Assembly (NCBI GenBank): GCA_013399695.1
Contig: VXAU01000313.1
Location: 1 to 64,000, forward strand
Direction: 5' to 3'
Source: Formicarius rufipectus
Taxonomy: Eukaryota; Chordata; Aves; Passeriformes; Formicariidae
DNA length: 64,000 nt
In this document: positions 51,291-61,592 of the stretch, piece by piece
Layout: every line of letters begins with the position of its first letter
How positions within the stretch are numbered: the first letter of the stretch is position 1
Program-made: the position numbers and the translations under genes
Notes under the pieces: generated by a model
What the model saw: the letters and a program-made list of their open reading frames with translations, nothing else
What the model was told of the DNA's origin: nothing
Database searches by the model: none

Positions 51291-52998
51291 CACTTCTTTT
51301 TCTTTTGTCCTGGAGGACTTTTGCATTCAAGCTCAGCTTTTTAAGATTTACTTTTAAATTAAAAGATTTAGCTCGTTAAAAAACATTTCATGCAGGAAAC
51401 TAATTTTGAAATACTCATGGACAATCAGTAAGGTAAAAATCTATGTCAAATCAACTTCAGTTGAAAAATTCTACCCACACAGAGAAAGGAATCAATGCTA
51501 ATGACCTAATACCATGCAGCACAATGGCCTGCAGCAAAGACACAGAGCTTCTGGAAGTTTCTGTGACCATTTTGGGAACCTCAGAACTAGAAGGCCAAAG
51601 TAAAAGTGTCATCGATATAGAAAAGAGGTGCATATAGTAGTAGAAGGGTTGAGATGACTAATGTGAAGATCACTGAAGAAATCAGAGGAAGGTGTGTAAT
51701 TAAAGGTCAAGTGAGGGGAAGAGAAAATGTTTTTTTTTTCTTGAGCTAGGAGAAGAATCCCAATTTCTAAGACCTTGTTAGGGCATAATGACTTGCATAA
51801 TGATTAAATGACGAAGAAATGATGAGTCGGTGCAGGTCATAGCTCACCATGGTGGAACATGTAGAATCCTGTTTCTCTCCAAGAGCCGGACTATGTAAGA
51901 TAAGACCTTTGTTACCTCTTAACCATGTTCCCCATCTCCTTGGGTTCTGTAGAGTCTTTATTTCCTGGGTTACAACATGCAGCTTAGGTCCTAGAGCAGT
52001 GTAGTCCCTGCTATGGGGCTGAAGGCAAAGTAATATGCTCTGATGGACCACAGCTTCCTCCAAATGAAGGCTGCTTGGGTACGTCTTCACCTGTAAAGCA
52101 GGTAAGTTTTGCAAACCAGACAATCTGCCTGTGAATAACGAAAAGTTAAAAGCACACCGTTATGGCATGTCTGCCTTAGAATAGGATTCAGCTAGCTGAC
52201 TATGGCATTGATATTTAATGTCTGTAGCTGGCATTTGATATGCGCAGTCTGTATCTAAACTCTCATGAGAGCTAATAGAGATCAATCCAAGACAGTGAGT
52301 GCAGCCTGATAGAACGATCCAGACCATTCTAAATTAGACAGCACTCAAACTATGACCAAGTCACTTAATTAGACAGAGATATTTAGTGTTGTAAAAGGTC
52401 TCCCAAAATAGAGATGGCTGGGCCGCAACCTCTGATGCAGCAATATGATGTGGTGTGTGATGTCTGCTATCCCAACACAGGTGTCCTGGCTAGCTCTGAG
52501 CATCTCATCTGGTACCACGTACATAGGCTTTGGTAGATTCCTACTGCAGTGGTTCATCAGCTGAGTCACTCTTGAGAGGCTGTTGACTATCCTGGCTATG
52601 TATCTCCATGGAGCACAGTGAGAGCTTGTACTCTAGATGACATGTTGATGGCTACCTGCACACAGCTGATATTTTTTGTCCTAAACTGTGACCTAAGTTC
52701 CCATGCTTGGTATCTGCAGAGCACTTTGTAAAGCACAGTAGCATTCTCTCCTCTGGCATCCATTTCATGTCACCCTGGGTTAAAGATTGAATGGGCAGCC
52801 TCATGGCAGTAAAGGTGACTTTCCTTGATTTTAATTTTTGTTGTGAAGAACAAACCTTTAGAAAGTCTCTAGAGGTAATTTGTTCTCTTTTTTCGTAAGC
52901 AACGCTGTGTTTGTAATTCCACACAAATCTGATTTATTTTGTAATGAAAGTAGTCAGTCATTTTGACTAGAGGAGTGTAAGGTGCCATCAATGAGTCT
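51291..52998. other. Unique DNA, one weak exon-like segment
   Basis: A strong donor AG|GTAAGTTTTG lies at about 52,099 on the plus strand, with a moderate acceptor (TTTATTTCCTGGGTTACAACATGCAG) about 115 bp upstream. The enclosed segment is open in one frame except for a TAG at its very start. The 118-codon minus-strand frame over the same place has no known motif. This is not enough to call an exon. Confidence 0.35.
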
Positions 52999-53046
52999 TT
53001 AGCTGTAGACCCCTACAGCTAATTTTTCTTTAGCTGTAGAAAAATT
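52996..53046. repeat. Nested hairpins with a 14-nt direct repeat
   Basis: TTAGCTGTAG (52,999-53,008) and CTACAGCTAA (53,013-53,022) form a perfect 10-bp stem with a 4-nt loop. The 14-mer TCTTTAGCTGTAGA occurs at 52,996-53,009 and again at 53,027-53,040. The second copy is flanked by AATTTTT and AAAAATT, a 7-bp inverted pair. Two alternative hairpins are thus possible in 51 bp. I know of no gene or RNA family with this form. Confidence 0.85.
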
Positions 53047-54801
53047 GTGTGGCTTGAAGATGAACATTCAGATCTGAGGGTGGATTGAGTCAATTTATCA
53101 GCATTTATGCACCCATAGGGTTGCACCAAGAACATGAGCTCACTAAAACTAACCTTCCTTATGGGAACAACATGATAGAGTGGTTGGTGTAAATAAGAGA
53201 TACACTAGTAGGCTGTGGATTTAAACACATCTTTAAAAAGATGAACTTATTCTGACACATCCAGCTGTGCAAACAGCAGTATGGAGTGAGCAATGTTAAC
53301 TTTACTAATATATGAGGTTTAGAATAGAAACTGTGCTACGGATAAATGATTCCTCTGCTTTTAAAGTACTTGAGTGCTACAGATGCAAGAGAGGAAATAC
53401 AAGGGGAACACAAATTATTTCTCCAGCTCGTATGAAATAGGATTGAAAATGGTACATTTCAGAATGCAATTCTTGTATATGTCACTGTTTTTTGCTTTTC
53501 TTGGGCAGAATATACACAATATGAAAATTTCCACAATGTATCAGCTGTCAGGAAAGAAAATAATGACCATGCCAGAACTATTTCCTCACTCCTATGGTAC
53601 AGAGCTTCTAATCATCTGGTGCTGTTACCCCGCTTGAGTGATGGATGACTCCAGCTGGATCCTTAGTAAAAGCACAGGGAAATAAGCTGTTATCCCTTCT
53701 CTAGAAACTGAGAGTATGCAAAAAATATTGCAGTTAGACATTGGGGAAGAGGATGTCCCATGTTCACCAATGCTTTAGGGAGAAAGAGAATTCTATTTTC
53801 CTGGGATATTGTCCACTTAGTGACTGCAATTCAGGCCTGTGTATTTGTTTTGCTTGCCAGCTGCTATGCTATGTCACAGAAAACTAAAAAAGTGTAAACA
53901 AACAAATGCATGATCTGTATCATTAGCTGTATATAATGTCAGATATTATCAGTGGTATAAAAACACCAGTGTTACTTAAGGATGGTCTCTAACCAAGGTG
54001 TCAAATGATGGATGTGGAGCATGTTGCTTCCACTAGAATTTCCCGTTCTCCACAGAGTTAAGCCACAGTCAACATCTTGTTAATTCACCCAGCTGGGACT
54101 ACGCTGTATCAACATGTGTAGCTAACCTTTGTGTTCAAGCAGTTCCCTTTGTGAAAACATTTTCTTTCTCTCAGCATTAGGCTCTTGCTGCTTTTTTTCT
54201 ACTGCATCACTTTTTTCCCCCTTCAGCCAGAGATGTGGGAGACCATTTCCTTTGGAGCATATGTCAGTGCTGAGCTGTTGAAACAGCAGGGGAGGTTATA
54301 AATCTGGAAAGGGAACTGGTCTTCATCCCTAGTAGCTGGGTACTTTGTGGCCATAGCAGGCAATGCTTTCTGTAACCTCTGTGACCTTGTCTGATCTCAG
54401 ACACAGACCCTTCAACTGGCATGGAAACCAGGATCATGCTAACACATTTCCAAGACTGCTGTTACTGAGTAACTTTTTTAGACAAATGCCAAATAGTAAT
54501 ATTAAATTGTGAATTTTCAAGTGTGTAGTCCTTACTTTTTTGGACTACGTCACCTCTACAAGCACAGTAATAAAAGAAGAGTAAAACCAAAATCATATCT
54601 GAATACAGTATCCAACTATGAGGATTTATTCCAAAATTTTTATCACTAAAGCAACTTGAGCCCTCATTTAAAAATACCCTGTTGCATCCCTTACCATTGC
54701 CAAGTATACAATTCACTTTCCTTTCCAAACATGGTTACTGAAAACAAAAAAGGTGAGTCACCTTTTCAATATCTAAAAGTGTTATAGATTGTAACTTCTC
54801 T

Positions 54802-54832
<31 letters not shown>

Positions 54833-55785
54833 CTCCACAGAAAAACTGGACAGGAAATGGAGAAATTATTTTTTCTGTAGAGGATGCAACTTTCAGAATT
54901 AATTCTGGAAGAATATGAAATACTGGACCCCAAAGTTCTGACAGATCAAAAGTTTTCATAAGTTCCTTCTGTATCATTGATAGTAAATGCTTGATAATGA
55001 ACAACAGTTCTCACCAAATTTTTCAGATTTCCATGAAATAGCTGAAAACTAAGTGATTTCCCTCATTCATGTTGTTTTATAACAGATAAAGAATATGAAG
55101 TGAAATACCTAATATAGGTGAGTCATTTTTCTCAAAGGGGTTTTTCCTTTGGAAAAAAGATTTAAATTAAAAATTCTCCTCTTACTCAATTAAGTTTTCA
55201 TTTTTCATCAAATCAAAAGAAAAGAATTGAATTAAGTTTTCCATTTGCAGCATCCCTAAATCTTGATATAAAGCCTCTGCCTTAAGCTTCACAAACCCTT
55301 GTTTGGGTTTTTTGTGTTTTGATGCAAAGGGCAACACTATCTACCATATTAAGGTCAGAGTGATCATGGATTTTAAAGGTGCATTCTTGAAATTCCCTGA
55401 AAAGAACAAGGAATTAATTTAATTAGGATTTATTTCTGCTGTAGTCTGAGAGGGGAGAACTATTATGCTACACAGTGTATATAAAGATATTCCATATATA
55501 GTATTTCTATTATGTATTTCTTATATAGCCCTTGGTTACAAAAATGAAAGTTATTCCATGACAAAGGATTATTTTCTTTGATGTGCTGAAGTCTCAGCAG
55601 CATCAGACAGGGTACATGGTAGTGCCTCTGCCTCTGGTCTTGTAACTATGGCGGTCCTGTCTGCCAGTGGCTCTGCTGTAGCAGGCGAAATGGAGTATTA
55701 CAAACTGCCATGGCCTGGCAACTAAAGAAATCTTTTAGGACAAAGAAATGTGGACTCAGGCTGGGAGCAGGTTAGCTTTTATTTT
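53047..55785. other. Unique AT-rich DNA with a T27 tract
   Basis: A run of 27 T at 54,806-54,832 is followed by CTCCACAG, which imitates a strong splice acceptor on the plus strand. The following bases are not followed by a convincing donor with an open frame. No gene is recognised. Confidence 0.5.
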
Positions 55786-55796
55786 GCTGTGTAAGT
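55786..55796 (+). repeat. SINE target-site duplication, left
   Basis: GCTGTGTAAGT directly precedes the SINE and is repeated exactly at 56,035-56,045. Confidence 0.9.
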
Positions 55797-56034
55797 GCGG
55801 CGGGCGTTGGCTGAGTGGTGTAAGTTGCCGCCTGTGGAACCGGCTCCTCCTCTGAGGACGCTGGTTCGAATCCTGAGGAACTTGCTGTTGCCGTCCGAGT
55901 GTGCTCAGCCGTGGCAAAATGAACCTCAGTAGTAAAGGGAGTGGGGCCAGTTCCACACACACTGTGCCTCACCTTAAAAATCCATTGTGCAGGCTTATCC
56001 CAAGATCTTCAGTCGCGATGTCTAGCCAACAACA
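55797..56034 (+). mobile_element. tRNA-derived SINE, full-length copy 2 with target-site duplications
   Basis: This is the same family as 27,970-28,205, in the opposite orientation and 27.6 kb away. It starts GCGGCGGGCG, has an A box TGGCTGAGTGG at 55,808-55,818 and a perfect B box GGTTCGAATCC at 55,863-55,873, 55 bp apart as in tRNA genes. The tail contains GGAGTGGGGCCAGTTCC, CACACTGTGCCTCACC and CAGGCTTATCCCAAGATCTTC and ends CCAACAACA. An exact 11-bp duplication flanks it, showing insertion by target-primed reverse transcription and defining the ends to the base (238 bp). Most differences from copy 1 are CG to TG or CA changes, so this copy has lost CpGs by methylation decay. Short frames across it are not genes. 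Confidence 0.93.
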
Positions 56035-56045
56035 GCTGTGTAAGT
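56035..56045 (+). repeat. SINE target-site duplication, right
   Basis: This is an exact copy of GCTGTGTAAGT at 55,786-55,796 and marks the 3' boundary of the SINE. Confidence 0.9.
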
Positions 56046-59000
56046 ACTCTAACGAATTAGTAGGTGAAAGGCAGACCTTAAGGAAGTATTTTTCCTCTTC
56101 AAGTGAGGAAGTCTACTGAAACTCTGTTTCATTTGGTGTAAATGGAGCACACAAAGTATTTAAAGTTTTTTTACTTCCTATAAAGTAAAAGCCTAAATTA
56201 ATGGGACTGGTTTAGTATCTGGGGCTCCTTGATTCTGATATAGTCAATGGAAAGAGGGAAGCTAAGTGCCTTCACCTGCATGTTTACAGAGAAATCTGTC
56301 TTCCTCTATGGGAAGTGAAGGTAGTTAAACTGACACATCATTACCTAACTTTCATTACGTTAGAGGACTGAATGAGTAAACTGGAAAACTCCACACAGGA
56401 GTGGTGAATCTGTAAGTTCTATAAGTGTTCTGTAAGCACTTCTCTGCAGATCAAATCCAAGTTCAGTAAGTTGAGAGGTGGATGTATGATGAAAATGAGA
56501 AGCTCAGGAATTACATGGCTGGGTCTTGAAGGACAGCTGTTTCATGCTTGCTTTTTGGTTCTCCAATATCTTTTCATTTATATTTATGTCCTGTGAAACA
56601 GGATTGTCTGTTGCAGCTACTGTTAACAAACCCAGATCTGAGCATAATTTTGGTGCAATGGAGATGGAAGTATCCTTACATCCTGTCTTCTTTTTGGCTT
56701 CTCAAAATAGCTTTTTTTACAGCTGATACCTTTTTTTACCATCATTGTCACTACAGTGATTTTGAGTTTCTGTTGTAATACTTAGATAACTTTGCAATTA
56801 AGTTCTGACTCTTTCTTCTGGTTTCTTCCGCCCCTCCTTGGTTCTCAAAGTAGGGTTCTTTCATTTAGTTTTATTGTGTTTTGGGTTTAGGGTTAGTTTT
56901 GGCCAAAATACTTTGTTGAAGGTTAGCAATAAGTATCACTGTGGGGTCACTGTTGTTATAGGATTTGGTGTGTCTCATCAGATGGCTAAGGATGTCAGTT
57001 GTACCAGGATGATCCCTGTGGTGTCACATAACTCATGCTGAAGATTTTCATGGTTGATATATAGCATCCGAAATATTGTCAAGTACATCAAACATGCTTA
57101 ATACTATTACAAGATTATTTAATTAAATATACTGGATTTTCATGGACAATTATCATGCCAGACATATTTTTATGTTGGAAGGATAATTGCTGTTTTTGTA
57201 AGAAAATGGCACAGGTTAGTATAAATAAGTATCAGATTTTATTGTGTAATAATTTCCGATCAGCATATGGCCTGTATCTTTTCATGAACATATGTCATTG
57301 GATAGGCAATTATCTAATGGATATATTCATGTTTGAGCTAAATGGCTGCTGCTGATGTTATGTATGACAGAAACCATGCCAAATTTTTGTTTGTTGTTTT
57401 TGGATGAAAGTGCCATTCAAATCTTTTACAAGGCAGTGTTGTATGGTGTTCATTTCCCTCAGTAGGATGAGCTCATCAAGCAGTGGGACCGACTGCTTCA
57501 AATTGCAGATTGAAATAATCTTTGTTGGTGTTTGCTGCTTCTTCAGTAGCATGCTGCATGTCTATACAGAACATTGAATCAGCTTGCATATAAAATGTTA
57601 CCAGATACAGAATTTCACGTAAAAAATTATTTCACATGAAGCATGATCAAAAGATAAGTATTCCATTTATTTATCAGGATTCTAGCAGTCTTCGATCTTC
57701 CATAAGTTATTGAGAATTATTAATGAAGCTAATCCTGGTTTTTTTTCTGACAGGTGCAATACTGTTCCTTTTCAGTTATTTGTCCCAAAATGCTCAACAA
57801 CCAATCTTGTTACCTGGTAGAATGTTGCATTTCCACAGCCGTTCTCACATCCACTCTCAGTTGAGCATTGTTCTCATAGAGTCAGAGGTTTTCAAAGTAG
57901 CCAAATCTGTAGACTTGAGAGTTCAAGATCAGCTGCTTTCACTTTAGCTGCCTAAACCATGCACATTTAAAATTTCAGATTGTTCCTGTTCTTGTGGCTC
58001 TAGATCTCCCAACCAATGGCAAGGGTGGGTAAGTTTCCTTGGCAAGGAATAAGAGAATTAAATATTAAATTATTATTTTTTTTTTAAATGTAGGTATTCA
58101 GAAGCAAAGTGTCTGTTAAGTGTTGCACAGGACAGATACTGCCTTCCACAGAACAGGGAGTGATGGCTCTTTTGCCTTTATAGATCTCAAGAATAATAAT
58201 TTAGCTCTGGATATGTTCAGTCTGAAAGAAGTTAATGTGCAAATAGAATACTTGTATGACATTCAAAATCTGCTGGAAACCTTGTTAGAAATGAAAAAAA
58301 TGGAGCTCCCTTTTAAGCACAGTAGGGCTGTAAGATTGCTGGCTGTTAAATCACAGAAAAGAAGAAGAAATGAAAAACTCTTTGGAGGATAAACCTGTTT
58401 AAGAAGGATTAAATATATAAACTGATTCATTCAGTTGGGCATATCTACCAGCTCTGCATGTGCTCATTCTGTGTCTGTTAACTATTTCTAGCTGTAAGAA
58501 ATGCATGTATTGTGTATAGGCTGTGATAATGGTAGTTCTGCATTTTGTATGCCATATCTCCTGCTCCCAGGGACTACATCTCTGTCAAACTTGTGTCTCT
58601 ACAGGCAGTACCTATGCAGTACCTGCCTGGTTCTGAGAATAGTCCCAGTCTTTGAATAATCCCCAAACCTTCACTCCAGTGTGCTCTTACTGTCCTTTTA
58701 TTTAGCCTGCAAATTGATGCTCTTAAATCCGCTTCTATCAGTGACAGGTGAGGCCAGCTTCTAATTAGGATGCTTGGTTGATGCTGTGAAATAGTGTTTG
58801 ATGGTGATTAAGGAGCTGACTCCATGACTTGAGGCCATCCATGCTGCTGGCTAATGTGTTCTTTGTGAATGTTCATCTGGTTTGTCCCAAACCAAATCAC
58901 AGAAGGTGAAAAAATAAGACTGTGAATTTGCTCTTTTACTACATAGTTACACTTTAAGTGCCTGAAATGTGCCTGAAATCCTTTGCACATCATACATTAA

Positions 59001-59594
59001 ACATCAACAATAAAGACTGAAGGCAGAAGTTCAGCTGAAATTCTGGAATATGTATCTACAATAACAAAGCCAACATCACTGTCAACAGGTAAATGACTAA
59101 AGTCTAGGATTTCAGGTCTTTCTCATCAAGGTCAGGCACCATTTCATGGATGTAGGCTTGATCTACAGCACCAGACCTGTTGCCCCTGCTCAGCTCCCTT
59201 CTACCAACCTCATTGCAAAGGTCTGGAGGCAATTCATGCGGTCAGGTCAAGAGGATTAACTTCAGCCTAATCCTACTCTCTGTTTTCTATGCTGGTGTTG
59301 CACCCACAGCTCAGAATTGCAGCTTCCGTCTGATGTTTCTGATGATTCTCCACCATGTGTCTTCCATGACTGTGACAGAAGTGAGTGCAAAATTTATTTA
59401 AACTATGCTAATGTCCACTGGTGATGTTTGACACCCATTTTTTTAGATGGCTCTATAAGATACAAGGAGAAGATGGACAAAGCTCTTCAATCTAAATGGA
59501 GTTCTCCTGATTTTTATCAATGAAGTTGAGCATAGTATGAAATCCTAGAGCATTATTTTTTGAACCAGTACAGAAACAGAAACCCTAGGCTATG
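56046..59594. other. Unique AT-rich DNA
   Basis: No gene or nameable repeat is recognised. Open frames are at most 90 codons (58,120-58,392, plus) and lack motifs. Confidence 0.5.
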
Positions 59595-59717
59595 AGGCCC
59601 TGATCCAAGAGAGCATTAAGCACCTGCTTAACTTTGAGCACTGACTTCAATGTATTTAAAGTTAATCAAGTGCTTAAGCTTTTTCCTCCATAGAGATTCT
59701 TTTCTGCATAAGGGCCT
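59595..59717. mobile_element. Foldback (palindromic) repeat with 7-bp inverted ends
   Basis: The element opens with AGGCCCT (59,595-59,601) and closes with its exact reverse complement AGGGCCT (59,711-59,717). Inside, GCATTAAGCACCTGCTTAACTTT on the left pairs imperfectly with AAAGTTAATCAAGTGCTTAAGC on the right, around a GACTTCAATG centre. From general knowledge I recognise this as an old palindromic repeat common in turtles, crocodilians and birds, with GATCC next to the end and a TTGACTTCAATG core. I do not recall a certain family name. It has no coding capacity, and its form is that of a non-autonomous foldback or MITE-like element. Confidence 0.75.
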
Positions 59718-61417
59718 AAGAGAAAATAGATAACTATAAAGAGCAACTGTAATGAGCCTGCATATGGGCCAAAGAGAAGGGGATTATTAATGCTTTCAGG
59801 TTCAGTGAGGACTAGGGTTTAAATATCAACCTCCTACAGTGAGACATGAAAGACTCTCATAAATGTGTTAAATCGCATCAGGTCCATTTAATATTATTAC
59901 GTTTAATGAAAGTATCTTTGCACTATAATAATCAGCAAGGACAGTAGATGGACCAGGGAGGCTGTTCAGGAAGCAGAATATGTTCCTTCTGCTGGAGCTA
60001 TCCTCCTTTCTGCTGCATTCTGTAGTGTAGGTCTCCAATAAACATCAGCTTCTAAGTCCTTTAATCTCTGGGAAAATCTTGGAGTTGCCTTGAGGATGGT
60101 AAAAACACAGCTCCATGACACAATTGAGCTGGGGAATTAAGAATGAAGTTCTCTGAACCAGAATGGTAGAAATGAGTGTGGGAAAAGTTCTTGTGCAACC
60201 TCTGTTTTGTAGCCAATGCTTCCAGTAATTGGTAAGACAGACCACAAAACTGCCAATCAGAATAAAACTTAGAATGAAACTGCAACTAGGGCTTTTATCA
60301 AAATGACCTTTCAACAGTCTTTATTGTTGCTCCCTTCTCTCTTTCTAAACCCCCTTACTGTGGACAGAGGAAAAAACACATCTTTTTCGTTGTTTATCAC
60401 CCCAGAGGGCAAAACCAACAGGTTGATTTATCTGAAGCATTTAATTCTAAAGATAGCTTATTATATGCAAATGCTGCAAAGATCATTTGTCAAAACAAGA
60501 ATACTGGGAAACCTTGACCCCAAACCTCAACAGCTTTTATTATAATCATGTTATGATGCCTAAACATCACAGCAGTGAATCTCTAGCACAGTGTGGCTAG
60601 ATTTTGTGTGAAGTTTGGAGGTAGTCAACAGCAGCTTTTATGTTTGAAAGCTTATGTAGGAAATTTTTATTTTAAATAGGTCAAAGACAAAAAGCACTCT
60701 GTGCAGGAAACATAAAGGCAGAATTTGAAATAAGTGGTTTGGATTTTGCAGAATCAAAATCTAACTGATGAATTGTTGAAAACCCAATTTATATTTCCTT
60801 GTCTTGCAGAAAATTTAACAGAAACAGAAGCTGACTATTCAGTACCAAGACCTCTCAAACTGTCATACTTCAAATGAAATTGCAATTTTTGGAAGAAAGA
60901 ATATGAGCTTTATGCAACTTTGTTAAATAGAACAAGAAAACACAGGTCTTTTTGAGACATTTGCAAATTGTATTATCCATATCACAGTATTTTGTCTTAT
61001 CTTTTCTGTTAGGCAATAAAGGCCTGTGTGAATAAAATGTAACTAATTACATCAACATATAATATGACACATTGTCAATGCATCTTTCTTTACCTCTTTT
61101 GTAACCATGGCCTCTGTGTCCAGAAGTTTTCGTGCCCTGATCCCCTCATGATGGGTTCATGCCCCATACCAAATGTATAATTCACCCCATTCAACTCACA
61201 ACTGCGGAGTATCAGGGCACTGATGTGTTCAGGAAAGCAAGGAGTGAAATTAATGAAAGGAAAAAGTCCATCATCAGAAATACATGGATATGACCTCTGG
61301 CTGAGAAAATCACTGAATTGCACATTGCCAGAAGCTGGAAGAACTGACTTAGAGAAGGGTGCCTTTATGCCTGGTCCACTTTTCTACTCCTTCCATAGTG
61401 TCTGCATCTTTGACTAT
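59718..61417. other. Unique AT-rich DNA
   Basis: No gene or nameable repeat is recognised. Two overlapping minus-strand frames at 60,045-60,314 are short and motif-free. Confidence 0.5.
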
Positions 61418-61592
61418 TCAAAGAGAGATGCAGAGGGATAGTAGATGCCCCATCCCTGGAAACATACAAGGTCAGGCTAGATAGGGCTCTAAGTGACCTG
61501 AGCTAATTGCAGATGTCCCAGCTCATTGCAGGGGGGTTGGACAACATGACCTTTAAAAGTCCCTTCTAACCTGAACTATTCTTGGTTTTATA
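61418..61592 (+). mobile_element. CR1 LINE 3' end (sense, 5'-truncated)
   Basis: GATGCCCCATCCCTGGAAACATACAAGGTCAGGCTAGATAGGGCTCT is followed by CTCATTGCAGGGGGGTTGGACAACATGACCTTTAAAAGTCCCTTCTAACC. This is the highly characteristic 3' UTR of avian CR1. About 170 bp remain, as is usual for CR1, which is mostly 5'-truncated on insertion. The terminal ATTCTATG-type repeat is decayed (ACTATTCTTGGTTTTATA). It is the clearest clue in the window that the host is a bird. Confidence 0.92.

Noticed and set aside
51983..52100. Exon-like segment ending at a strong GTAAGT donor
   Set aside because: The acceptor is only moderate and the single open frame starts with a stop; kept as a note in the interval entry only.
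54806..54840. T27 tract plus CTCCACAG as a real splice acceptor
   Set aside because: No downstream donor with an open frame; poly-T tracts ending in CAG occur several times here (15.0, 37.6 and 54.8 kb) and are mostly chance.
55797..55900. Possible genuine tRNA gene (A and B boxes present)
   Set aside because: The head is followed by a long shared tail and flanked by target-site duplications. Acceptor and T-stem pairing is poor, so this is a SINE, not a tRNA gene.
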